64,000 bases of DNA, from assembly GCA_021792355.1 (NCBI GenBank), contig JAJYUV010000001.1:124001-188000 (forward strand), in the 5' to 3' direction. The position numbers were made by a program, and so were the translations under genes. Below are positions 26,901-34,428 of the stretch, in pieces. The first letter of the stretch is position 1, and each line of letters opens with the position of its first letter. A model generated the notes under the pieces. The model was not told the origin of the DNA, ran no database searches, and saw only the letters and a list, made by a program, of their open reading frames with translations. The DNA comes from Thermoplasmata archaeon. GTDB taxonomy: Archaea > Thermoplasmatota > Thermoplasmata > Thermoplasmatales > GCA-001856825.

Positions 26901-27231
26901 CCTCTGTCAGAATAGCAAGTGCGACCCTTATTCCTTTCTCTATTCTGACCTCGTCTGGACCGTCGAAACGATCCGATACCGAAATTGCAGCCTCAATTGC
27001 AACTCTTTCCCTGTCATATTTCTTAGAGAGTTCCTTTATTATTTCTGATGCTTCAATTCCCGTCAGGGCCTGGACCCGTCCCGCAAGATCCTCTGCTTGT
27101 GGAATCTCCACCTTTGTTTCACAATCTCTGCCTTGCGCCCTGGCCTTCGTGGCAATATCGTACTGAAGGCTTGCTTCGTTCTTCAATCTTAGAAAATAGT
27201 TTTCGAGCGCCTCAGGCATGTTAATACTCAT
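23983..27231 (-). CDS. polD2: DNA polymerase D large catalytic subunit (DP2)
   Basis: Catalytic subunit of the euryarchaeal replicative polymerase D. 1,082 residues with no intein, the usual size. Two zinc ribbons are visible, CSGCGAITFSNVCEKCG near 640 and CTSCNRIYRRLPITGKCRKC near 1010, with the acidic catalytic block NCDGDEDSIMLLLDG in between (about 830). The small subunit (DP1) gene is not in the window. It is followed by the GPN-loop GTPase with an 11-base overlap. Confidence 0.96.
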   Translation of the reverse strand: MSINMPEALENYFLRLKNEASLQYDIATKARAQGRDCETKVEIPQAEDLAGRVQALTGIEASEIIKELSKKYDRERVAIEAAISVSDRFDGPDEVRIEKGIRVALAILTEGILVAPLEGITGVRVKKRNGDSYLAIYYSGPIRSAGGTAQALSVFVGDLLRRKFGIGKYVATDEEIERCKEEIPLYARVQHLQYIPTNEEIETAVKGSPVCITGEGTEETEITGHRNLPDIETNRLRGGMALVIAEGLILKGPKLKKYVSTFGLEGWSFSSEKKEEKNLFPNSNYLKEMLAGRPALSYPSRKGGFRLRYGRSRNTGLAAVAISPVTMKVLDDFIALGTQIKMERPGKAGAVVANSNLDGPTVLLESGSLVNLKNEMMYETNRENIKEIVDLGEIMISFGEFIENNKVLFPGSFTESWWRQLCVRTIGRIPEVNSEKEAVEASISLGIPLHPSFTYLWHDVSVEDIQLFSEIVENDSVIRDDCLELPVTDFSTRFLTDILCEFEVTDRIRIKNYRSLIAPLGMRNENNKVVSRKKVTGSDAMRTINALAGFPILPRGLTRIGARMGRPEKAEERKMNPPVHVLFPIGNVQKNRRDLNQYEELQGTEMQVRQCSGCGAITFSNVCEKCGSHTNPTDRTKEFDINISEILRTKVEQLGVVVPKKVNGVRGLTSTHKTPEPIEKGILRASYSVYPFKDGTCRFDMSDVPLTHARLSEIGLTPEKARSLGYSKDHTGAELTDDSQIIEIYPQDVVPSKKAGQYLLRVSNFVDDLLQKFYGLEPFYRARSKEDLIGTLVIGLAPHTSGGILGRIIGYTDGSVCYAHPFFHAAKRRNCDGDEDSIMLLLDGLLNFSLDYLPNSRGSFMDAPLVLSLRINPAEIDKEALNLDITGEYPLELLEMTMKFPDPSEITKYVVTAGSKVKKGELFPKCGFSDDTSSINTGTLESSYKTIPSMEQKLELTLKLGQKIRAVDASDMAERILKSHFIPDIMGNLNKFGSQTFRCTSCNRIYRRLPITGKCRKCGTKLVGTVHKGNITKYLETSFKITNQFEVSNYVRQRIRIMRESVNSIFEAKDNNFKTLEDFDDT

Positions 27232-27252
27232 TTAGTTTAAGAATAAATAATT

Positions 27253-27867
27253 TCAATAGTCATCAAGAGTTGAAGTTATTGCGTCAACAGTTTTCCATGA
27301 CCTTCGAACGTGAGCAGGGAGTTTCTTGTTCTTTTTGAAGTATTCCTTCAGGAAGAGAACTGTTCTTGCATCCGATGGATATCCTGACCCAAATTCTCCG
27401 ATTTCTTCTTTTATCTTTGAAAGCTCCCTCTCTCTGGTAACTTTTGCTATTATTGAAGCGGCAGAAACGAGAGGATAGTCGACATCTGCTTTGTGTTTTG
27501 CAATTATTTTTTGGTTTCCACTCAGATCTTTCATTAGTCTTTCGAATCTCTCTTCGTTGACGTCTGGGCAATCAATCACGTATTCATTGTCCGCTCTGAT
27601 CAGTTTAGAGATTACTCTTGCCTCAAGGAGATTAAGTTCATTTTTGTAGGTTGATTCATCAATTTCCTTTTCTGTCACTACAACGAAATCAACCAAATCT
27701 GCTGAATTCATGATCAGGTCAAACATTGATTCCCTAGTTGACTCTGAAAGTGCCTTCGAATCTTTAACACCTATTTTCTTAATTTTGTTAGGGTCTCCAC
27801 ACACCACAGCTATAACCATAGGCCCAATTACTGGTCCTCTCCCAGCTTCGTCACATCCACATAACAT
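27253..27867 (-). CDS. rnhB: Ribonuclease HII
   Basis: Removes RNA primers and misincorporated ribonucleotides. The catalytic motifs are CGCDEAGRGPVIGP, VKDSKAL, and HKADVDYPLVSAASIIAKV, with Asp in the first and last. 204 residues, the normal archaeal length. It lies just upstream of polD2 on the same strand, 21 bases apart, consistent with a replication operon. Confidence 0.95.
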   Translation of the reverse strand: MLCGCDEAGRGPVIGPMVIAVVCGDPNKIKKIGVKDSKALSESTRESMFDLIMNSADLVDFVVVTEKEIDESTYKNELNLLEARVISKLIRADNEYVIDCPDVNEERFERLMKDLSGNQKIIAKHKADVDYPLVSAASIIAKVTRERELSKIKEEIGEFGSGYPSDARTVLFLKEYFKKNKKLPAHVRRSWKTVDAITSTLDDY

Positions 27868-27945
27868 TTACTGTTGGATGCATTCCCACTCTATTAGCTT
27901 AATTGGTCCGATTCCTTGTAAATGAACGTAACCAAGTTCAGGTTT

Positions 27946-28875
27946 TTAGGAAAGCGGAATGGATTTCTCAAGAGAAATACCAGTTCCTACGTTAAGCGCC
28001 TGATCACTTACTATGTTGAGTTTACCAAATTCAGTCTCAACAAGATAATTGTGTTTAATCCCCTTTTCTTCATAAATTACTTTCACTTTGATTAGCCCAC
28101 CAAATACCACCTTGCTTGGATGGATAGCATATTTTTTATCACCGACATTGTAAATATTGTAACCTAGGATTTTTGCTATATCCTCCGTCTTTGGGCGATT
28201 AAGAATACGGTCCTTTTCACCGTCATCAAGTATGGACCCGTCGTGGAGGATAGCAATGCTGTCTCCCAATATTTCAGCATCCGCAAGATCATGCGTCACA
28301 TAGATAATTGAAACCCCAAACCTCCTTTGAATATCCTTAATGTACCATCTCATGCTGTTCCTGAGGAAGGAGTCTAGGGATGACAGTGGTTCATCCATCA
28401 GGATTAGATCGGGTTCTGTTATCAGTGTTCTGGCAAGCGCAACCAGTTGCTTTTCTCCACCACTGAGTTGAGAAGGGAACTTGTGCAATTGGTTTTCGAC
28501 TGAAAGGGTCTCGCTGACTTCATGCACCTTCTTGTTGATTTCATCTACATTTTTAGATCTGATTCTTAGTCCGTATGCAATATTCTCCGCTACGTTCATC
28601 GAGTAGAATAATCCCAGGTCCTGGAAGACGAAACCTATATTCCTTTTCTCGATCTCAAGATCCGTGATGTCTTTTCCATCCTTGATTATGGCGCCTGAGT
28701 CTGGTTTTATGATGCCTGCGATTGAATTGAGGATGCTCGTTTTTCCACTGCCGGACGCGCCAAGGATTACTTTTATCTCTCGTTCCTTTAGGGAGAAACT
28801 GACATTTTTCAAAATGTCCTCGGAACCTATTTTCTTAGAAATTGCCTGAACTCTAAGTTTGTCCAACCGAACCAC
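27946..28875 (-). CDS. thiQ: Thiamine-type ABC transporter ATP-binding subunit
   Basis: Walker A LGASGSGKTSI (near 38), Q-loop, LSGGEKQLVALARTL, Walker B DLILMDEPLSSLD and the H-loop THD are all intact. About 70 C-terminal residues (240-309) form an extra domain that may be regulatory. The gene overlaps the permease stop by 23 bases and is the third in the riboswitch-controlled operon, which gives the thiamine assignment. Confidence 0.83.
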   Translation of the reverse strand: MVRLDKLRVQAISKKIGSEDILKNVSFSLKEREIKVILGASGSGKTSILNSIAGIIKPDSGAIIKDGKDITDLEIEKRNIGFVFQDLGLFYSMNVAENIAYGLRIRSKNVDEINKKVHEVSETLSVENQLHKFPSQLSGGEKQLVALARTLITEPDLILMDEPLSSLDSFLRNSMRWYIKDIQRRFGVSIIYVTHDLADAEILGDSIAILHDGSILDDGEKDRILNRPKTEDIAKILGYNIYNVGDKKYAIHPSKVVFGGLIKVKVIYEEKGIKHNYLVETEFGKLNIVSDQALNVGTGISLEKSIPLS

Positions 28876-30358
28876 TCTTTCCCAAATGGTTTATGATTAA
28901 AGAGGAAATAAATATTACAATCAAGAAAATCTCAGTCAGATTGTAAGTATCTCTGAGATCCCTAAGATAAAGCAGATTATAAATCCCGATCGTTATTGTC
29001 TCTGTCGACTGCGTATAGACGGTCACTATTGAAGAAAACTCTCCCATCACCGTTATGAACATTAGGGAGAGTATGGTCGACATCTCCCATTTTATCCTGG
29101 GTAGTTGAACTTTGAAAAAAGTTGCGAAGGGGGAGTCACCTAGGATTCTAGAAGAATTTGATTCTGAAGGCATGATTGTTCCGGTCGATTGGATCATCAT
29201 CCTAAGATTTAGAGGTATTATTATGGCAGCAAAAATCAGGATGATGAGAATGCTAGTAGGAATGTGTTCCCCATAAATCAGGAAATATGAAAGCGCGAGA
29301 GTAACTGGGGAGAAGATCAACGGGAGAAGGATCAAGAATTGATTCCTGAGAGTTGGGCGATATACGGTAATAATAATCGATATCATAAATGCAATGAACG
29401 TGCTAGCAAAAGAGAAAAGAACTGTGTTACTGATTAAAGCGGAAAATGATATCTGCAGTTTTGAAGTGACGGAATGCAAGTCCAATAGCCATATCGGGTA
29501 TTTCACAAACATTCCAAAAAAAGGAACCGATATGAAAAATATGAAAAGGACTAGACCGACAAGAGCAACCACGTTATAGCGCTTTAGTGGGGGAGGGAGA
29601 TTTGAGTCATCTCTTCTTGATCTGGATCGAATCGTGAGGTATGCATACAGAGGAACTATCAGGATTGCGATTTGAATAAGCCCCAGTAGAGATGCGCCCG
29701 AGAAGGGGACTTGAGAAATGGTGGGAAGGATAGATTTCAGTTCGTATATCATAACCTCCATCGTGGAGTAGGATGGTCCTCCTATAATGAGTGGAAGGCT
29801 AAATCCCTCAAAAGAAAGAATGAATGTGAGTATTGCTCCCAGCATCCCCCCTCGAAGACTGCTCGGTAGGTAGAATTTAGAAATTATCTCTGAGTCCTTT
29901 GCTCCCAGCGTCTTTGCAGAATAGATCTCACGTAAGTTGGCAGAATTACCGGTCGAAAAAGCAAGAACGGAAATCATAGGAGCGTTGTATACTACATTCC
30001 CGTAGATTATTTCCCAAAACCTTGACGAGTATCCAAAAATCGAAATAATGCCAATTGCCATCACTATCCCTGGCATTACATATGTCACCAGCAGCAAGGA
30101 GATAAAGATGTTTTTCATCTTGCCGTTGTATACTATCAACAGCAGCCCGAATAGAAGACCAACTGAAAGAGATATAATGGTTGATAATGTCGCTTGCATG
30201 AGTGATTGCTCAAGTGATGCCTTCAAAACTTCAATCATTAATCGGTCTAAGGACGAGTGATATGCGTAATATGCAAGATAGAGCAACGGAGCTATTACTA
30301 CGGCAACTGCGTATATGCTTACGAACGCAAGAGGCAGTACTCCTCTTCTAGCCCTCAA
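28853..30358 (-). CDS. thiP: Thiamine-type ABC transporter, fused double permease
   Basis: 501 residues with about 12 membrane helices, i.e. two permease halves in one chain, as in ThiP. Each half carries an EAA-like coupling loop: LGAKDSEIISKFYLPSSL (first half) and ILGDSPFATFFKVQLPR (second half). The gene overlaps both neighbours (11 and 23 bases), so all three are co-translated. Substrate specificity rests on the riboswitch upstream of the first gene. Confidence 0.85.
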   Translation of the reverse strand: MRARRGVLPLAFVSIYAVAVVIAPLLYLAYYAYHSSLDRLMIEVLKASLEQSLMQATLSTIISLSVGLLFGLLLIVYNGKMKNIFISLLLVTYVMPGIVMAIGIISIFGYSSRFWEIIYGNVVYNAPMISVLAFSTGNSANLREIYSAKTLGAKDSEIISKFYLPSSLRGGMLGAILTFILSFEGFSLPLIIGGPSYSTMEVMIYELKSILPTISQVPFSGASLLGLIQIAILIVPLYAYLTIRSRSRRDDSNLPPPLKRYNVVALVGLVLFIFFISVPFFGMFVKYPIWLLDLHSVTSKLQISFSALISNTVLFSFASTFIAFMISIIITVYRPTLRNQFLILLPLIFSPVTLALSYFLIYGEHIPTSILIILIFAAIIIPLNLRMMIQSTGTIMPSESNSSRILGDSPFATFFKVQLPRIKWEMSTILSLMFITVMGEFSSIVTVYTQSTETITIGIYNLLYLRDLRDTYNLTEIFLIVIFISSLIINHLGKSGSVGQT

Positions 30359-31451
30359 TCGAGCTCCACTCTAGTGACCAAGTGCTTATGTTGTTGGCCG
30401 CAACACTCATGTTTAGGTAGAAATTCAAAGGGATTATTGATGAGACTGGAGGGTTTACCGAGTATACATGAGGCAAAATTATGTTTTCATTGGCTGGGTA
30501 CATCCACTCATTGAGAGGTATAAGATTCTGGACTTTATTTCCTAGAAGCCAATTGACGAATTCTTCATCTATGTTATGATACTTAGAAGAATTGAGAATC
30601 CCAACTCCAAGTACCTGCATCCATGCATAACTTTTTCCGCCGTAATGGAAGGGAGTGGTTCCAATCGGAGACTCATTGAAGTATGCGTTGTAAGCCGGGT
30701 CTGTTGCATATGAAAAGAACATTTGCCTTTGACCATTTTCAAACAAGGTAAAACCGGAACTCCAATCAGAAGTTATCTGGATTCCCTTGCTTGATTCCCA
30801 GAATGTGGTCCAGTTTTCGTGAAGTATCCCGGTATAGAAGGCGATCTGACCAAGCAAGAAATCCTCTCCATTAATGTTCAGGGTGCCCGGGTTCTCAAGT
30901 ATGTATTGATTTGCAATGGTCGAATTGTAGAAATCAGAGAATGAGAGGTTCTGGATGATAGACGTGTTTATTGGTCCAGAAAGGTTGTAGTCCGTTGTCA
31001 GAGGCGAATACTCGTAGGGGATTACGTACCCAGACGACTGTATGAAAGAATAAAGGGTCTTGTTCACGTAAGATGCATTACTCACGTTGAAATGATAGAA
31101 ATAACCACTCTTCGCTGCTAAATAGGAGTCAAGATTGTTGAGTCCAATGACGATATCATAGCCGGTTCCCTTTGTCTCGACAATCTGACCAAACAAGTCG
31201 GTTGATGCATAGGATATCTTGATTTTTACGTGGTGCCAATTCTCAAAATTGTCAATCAGATACTTGAGAGTCTGATTTGGGTTTGCACCAGAATCGAAGA
31301 AGGAACCATAAGTCAGAATATTGATGGTTGGTTCCTGTGATGTCACAATATCCGGATAAGTAAAATATACCAGTGTTCCGGCCAGCACTACTAATCCAAT
31401 AACCACGTATACGACGTAGTTTGTCTTTTTCTTTATTATATCTTCACTCAT
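30348..31451 (-). CDS. thiB: Thiamine-type ABC transporter substrate-binding protein
   Basis: An N-terminal membrane anchor (about residues 11-31) precedes a periplasmic-binding-protein fold with INILTYGSFFDSG, IVGLNNLDSY-type lobe 1 strand (here DIVIGLNNL) and FSYATDPAYNAYFNES. It resembles the thiamine/iron-binding (TbpA/ThiB) cluster and would remain attached to the outside of the membrane. It lies immediately downstream of a TPP riboswitch with GGAGGGA at 31457-31463 as its ribosome binding site. Confidence 0.85.
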   Translation of the reverse strand: MSEDIIKKKTNYVVYVVIGLVVLAGTLVYFTYPDIVTSQEPTINILTYGSFFDSGANPNQTLKYLIDNFENWHHVKIKISYASTDLFGQIVETKGTGYDIVIGLNNLDSYLAAKSGYFYHFNVSNASYVNKTLYSFIQSSGYVIPYEYSPLTTDYNLSGPINTSIIQNLSFSDFYNSTIANQYILENPGTLNINGEDFLLGQIAFYTGILHENWTTFWESSKGIQITSDWSSGFTLFENGQRQMFFSYATDPAYNAYFNESPIGTTPFHYGGKSYAWMQVLGVGILNSSKYHNIDEEFVNWLLGNKVQNLIPLNEWMYPANENIILPHVYSVNPPVSSIIPLNFYLNMSVAANNISTWSLEWSSIEG

Positions 31452-31457
31452 TTTTTT

Positions 31458-31546
31458 CCCTCCGCCAGTATTATCTGGGTCAGGTTCGACGGGTCGATCT
31501 CATCGATCCTCTCAGCCCGCTTCGGCGAGCTCCCCTGTGATACTGG
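31458..31546 (-). ncRNA. TPP riboswitch (THI element)
   Basis: On the minus strand the aptamer closes with P1 CCAGTAT/ATACTGG (31540-31546 with 31465-31471). Between them lie the universally conserved CTGAGA (31511-31516), the CCCG/GAACCTGA block, and the AGATAAT motif before P1's 3' strand. The following GGAGGGA is the Shine-Dalgarno sequence of thiB, six bases from its ATG, so ligand-dependent folding is likely to hide the ribosome site. TPP riboswitches are known in Thermoplasmatales; this confirms a thiamine role for the adjacent transporter. Confidence 0.92.
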
Positions 31547-31556
31547 ATTGAAATAG

Positions 31557-31566
31557 CCTATAAAAC
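31557..31566 (-). promoter_or_regulatory. TATA-like element of the thiamine transporter operon
   Basis: Minus-strand GTTTTATAGG, 10-20 bases before the aptamer. At normal TATA spacing it would start RNA near or just inside P1, so this element, or another one slightly upstream (GCTTATTGGG), drives the operon. Confidence 0.35.
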
Positions 31567-31624
31567 TGTTGTTAACCCAATAAGCTAAATGCGGCTCTTG
31601 TGATTGGCCTACAGTCGGATAACA

Positions 31625-31632
31625 TTTTATTA
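31625..31632 (+). promoter_or_regulatory. TATA box of guaB
   Basis: TTTTATTA is centred about 24 bases before ATG 31652, giving a leaderless start. Confidence 0.55.
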
Positions 31633-31651
31633 TCACATATATTACCGTCAT

Positions 31652-33109
31652 ATGTTTATATCAAAGCTCGAAGAAGCTAAGATAGGATACACTTACGACG
31701 ACGTCCTATTGGTACCTGGTCCAAGCAGGGTCGAGCCAGTAGGTGTTAACGTTGAATCCTCACTCACTAGAAATATTAAACTCAATATTCCAATAGTCTC
31801 ATCCCCGATGGATACAGTCTCCGAGGCAGAAATGGCAATTGCTCTAGCGAGGCTAGGAGGAATAGGAATAATTCACAGAAATAACAGGAGGGAAGTACAG
31901 GCTGAAATGATCAAGAAAGTTAAGCGAGAAGAATCGCTTATTATAAGGGACCTATACACAGTCAGCCCAGGGACAACAGTGCAAGACGCAATAACGCTGA
32001 TGAGAGAAAAGAGGATTGCAGGTCTCCCCGTAATCCGCAATAATAAACTGGTAGGAATACTAACGAACAGAGACATTAGGTTCTTGAAAGGAAGCAACAA
32101 GAAAGTCGAAGACGTAATGACGAAAGAAGTTGTCACCGGAAAAGAGAACCTGTCTATGGACCAAGCACTTAGCATCATGAACGAAAGGAAAATAGAAAAA
32201 CTTCCACTGGTCGATGATTCAGGAAACCTTGTTGGTTTGATTACTGCGAAGGACATAATGAAGAGAGAGCAAGACCCGCTTGCAGTAAGGGATGAGGAAG
32301 GTAAGCTTTTGGTCGGTGGCGCGGTTGGAGCTTTTGACTTAGAACGGGCAAAGGTACTGGAGGAAGCAGGTGCGGATGTGATTGTAGTCGACAGTGCTCA
32401 TGGCCACAATCTAAATCTAATCGACTCAGTCAAAAAAATGAGGAGAGAAATAGATATCGACATAATAGCAGGAAATATAGCTACTTCTCTAGCTGCGGAA
32501 GATCTTATCTCGGCAGAAGTGGACGGTCTCAGGACTGGTATTGGACCTGGCTCCATTTGTACTACCAGAATAGTTGCCGGAATAGGCGTTCCTCAGCTAA
32601 CCGCGGTAGCAGAAGTAGCAGAAATCGCAAATAAGCATGGTGTACCAGTTATTGCTGATGGCGGAATCCGGTACTCAGGAGATATTGTAAAGGCTATAGC
32701 TGCAGGTGCAAGCAGCGTAATGCTTGGGTCACTACTGGCAGGGACAGACGAAGCGCCTGGAACAGAAATTAACATCTCAGGTAGAAGGTACAAAACCTAC
32801 AGAGGAATGGGCTCCTTAGGGGCAGTCATGGGAGGAGAAAATGACAGATACGGCAAAATAGGTTCGAGCAAGTTCGTGCCTGAGGGAGTGGAAGGAGCAG
32901 TGCCATACAAAGGAAAGGTGGCCGATACCGTATTCCAGTTGATCGGAGGATTGAAGTCTGGAATGGGATACACAGGTTCTCCAACAATTCAAAAACTCAG
33001 AGAAAGTGGAAGATTCATTCTTATAACTCAAGCAGGTATCAGTGAGAGCCATCCGCATAATGTGATGTTGCTAAGTGAACCACCAAACTACACAAACAGA
33101 ACCTTCTGA
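31652..33109 (+). CDS. guaB: Inosine-5'-monophosphate dehydrogenase
   Basis: NAD-dependent IMP to XMP, the rate-limiting step of GMP synthesis. The catalytic loop GPGSICTTR holds the nucleophilic Cys, YDDVLLVPG is at the N-terminus, and two CBS domains (about 95-215) bind nucleotides allosterically. About 485 residues, normal. The frame opens at 31604, but ATG 31652 is the right start by TATA spacing and homology. The GMP synthase glutaminase gene at 2611 supplies the next step. Confidence 0.96.
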   Translation: MFISKLEEAKIGYTYDDVLLVPGPSRVEPVGVNVESSLTRNIKLNIPIVSSPMDTVSEAEMAIALARLGGIGIIHRNNRREVQAEMIKKVKREESLIIRDLYTVSPGTTVQDAITLMREKRIAGLPVIRNNKLVGILTNRDIRFLKGSNKKVEDVMTKEVVTGKENLSMDQALSIMNERKIEKLPLVDDSGNLVGLITAKDIMKREQDPLAVRDEEGKLLVGGAVGAFDLERAKVLEEAGADVIVVDSAHGHNLNLIDSVKKMRREIDIDIIAGNIATSLAAEDLISAEVDGLRTGIGPGSICTTRIVAGIGVPQLTAVAEVAEIANKHGVPVIADGGIRYSGDIVKAIAAGASSVMLGSLLAGTDEAPGTEINISGRRYKTYRGMGSLGAVMGGENDRYGKIGSSKFVPEGVEGAVPYKGKVADTVFQLIGGLKSGMGYTGSPTIQKLRESGRFILITQAGISESHPHNVMLLSEPPNYTNRTF

Positions 33110-33228
33110 AACATCGTGATCCAGTTGGGGCTGCGAGGTACGGGACTAGCTTCCTTTAGAGGTGCCATGTTTTGATGGTCGATTCGTTGACCAATAGGCC
33201 AGGGATTATGACAACCGTTCACTTTTAA

Positions 33229-33423
33229 TCCTTAACTCTTCAATATTTACGCAATATAGCTAGGTCTATCTTCATTTCAAATACCAACTCCCTCGCATTC
33301 TTTGGGTCATCTATTGCAGTATTTTATGGACATATGGTAATTTTGGTTGCCCCAAGCTTAGCTACTGGAGTCGCCGTTCTCTTTCTAGAATACCAATATC
33401 ATAGATGGGTTACAGTTCCCTAA
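33229..33423 (+). pseudogene. Membrane-protein gene remnant
   Basis: The 354-base gap between guaB and the GtrA gene has no intact gene. One frame runs from just after a TAA at 33226 to TAA 33421, with hydrophobic stretches LAFFGSSIAVFYGHMVILVA and LATGVAVLFLE, but has no start codon at its 5' end. It looks like a decayed membrane protein, family unknown. Confidence 0.3.
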
Positions 33424-33463
33424 GTTTTAAATTGGGATCGATCGGAGGAGCATGAGATGAGCC

Positions 33464-33914
33464 ATGTTCCTAGGAATCAGATGTGCCTTTTGTATTTCTA
33501 ATCTGAAGAGAACTTTGGCAAGCAATATTCCCAGGTACATCAAATACTCAATTGTGAACGGCATTGGATTTCTTATAGTAGAGTTCTTCAGTTATTTGAC
33601 TATCGTGTTCAGCGTCAATGAACTCCTAGGAGTATCCATTGCTTATGGAATAAGCTTCTTTGTTACGTTCTTAATCAACTCTCTGGTCACGGTACGATCT
33701 GGAACGTCAGACAGGTCTCATATACCATACAGTAAATTCCATCTTTACGTTGTTTCGGGAACAGCAGCCAATGTTGGCTATATTTTGCTTCAGTTCGCAC
33801 TCTGTGCTGAGCTAGGTGTAAGTCCATTAATCGGTAACATGTTAGGGGGCATTTATTACTCCTATGAACTACTACAGGATGAGGAAAGTGTGGAGAAAAG
33901 AAGTGGTATTCTGA
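33464..33914 (+). pseudogene. GtrA-like membrane protein with frameshift
   Basis: Up to about residue 128 it reads as a four-helix GtrA-family protein (flippase-like helper of polyprenyl-linked sugars): IPRYIKYSIVNGIGFLIVEF, and LLGVSIAYGISFFVTFLINS. At a G5 run (33845-33849) the frame breaks; with one G fewer it continues as ITPMNYYRMRKVWRKEVVF and stops at 33912, the expected GtrA-type basic/aromatic end. As written, the frame runs on to 33964 with an unnatural tail. A sequencing error or a true frameshift are both possible. Confidence 0.6.
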
Positions 33915-34246
33915 ATGATAATGAAAAAGGAGTCATGGACTCGTCCATGATCTTCGAGAGGTAAGGGAATATTTCCCTTACGAAGGGGATGATCTTCTTG
34001 CCTGCCACCTGATAGAGGAATGCAACGTTCCTGTAGTCATAGTCTCCTCTAATTTCAGTCAAGGACTGTTTTTTGACTATTCCTCTTATCGAGACTACTC
34101 CTAGATACTCATCCGTTATCTTCACCGCACTCTTCTTTTTGATGTCCCTGTGGCTGCTCACCCTATAGGCATAGTAGCGGCTACTGAATTCCATTATCTC
34201 TACTCCCCTTGGACTTCCATCTCTTGACCCAATCGGGAAGCACCAT
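33915..34246 (-). pseudogene. Frameshifted transposase remnant
   Basis: On the minus strand ATG 34246 begins VLPDWVKRWKSKG; the frame then breaks at a G4 run (34205-34208). One base fewer restores it as GVEIMEFSSRYYAYRV, continuing as KITDEYLGVVS and YDYRNVAFLYQVAGKKI. This pattern resembles the N-terminal region of archaeal DDE (IS4/IS1634-type) transposases. The catalytic region is missing, and the sequence runs into the end of the GtrA gene on the other strand. No intact element remains. Confidence 0.5.
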
Positions 34247-34251
34247 AAAAC

Positions 34252-34277
34252 GTATACAAATGTAATATGTATACAAA
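34252..34277. repeat. Direct repeat GTATACAAA x2
   Basis: GTATACAAA at 34252-34260 and again at 34269-34277, 17 bases apart; GTATAC is itself a palindrome. It sits just outside the transposase remnant, so it may be an element terminus or a regulator site between the remnant and the thermopsin gene. Confidence 0.4.
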
Positions 34278-34395
34278 CAATTCTATGATCAGAACTGGTA
34301 AAAGACCATCAGGAATAGCCAAGTTCCAGGACAGAGACCAGAATAAAGAGATATCTATCCAGTAAAAAACAGTGAGTTAAGGTTTAAAAGCAAAA

Positions 34396-34403
34396 ATTAT
34401 ATC
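34396..34403 (+). promoter_or_regulatory. TATA box of the thermopsin gene
   Basis: AATTATAT-type element centred about 28 bases before GTG 34429. Confidence 0.4.
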
Positions 34404-34428
34404 GAAATCTTCATTAACGGCCCAGGGA

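Noticed and set aside
23983..27231. Intein in the PolD large subunit
   Set aside because: The length (1,082 residues) and the continuous conserved blocks leave no room for one.
31448..31651. 67-codon minus-strand open frame upstream of thiB
   Set aside because: It overlaps the TPP riboswitch; conserved RNA motifs explain the sequence, so it is not a gene.
33961..33981. 9-base perfect hairpin GTAAGGGAA-TAT-TTCCCTTAC
   Set aside because: It lies inside the transposase remnant, where it encodes a plausible VREIFPY segment; probably a coincidence of coding, not a terminator.
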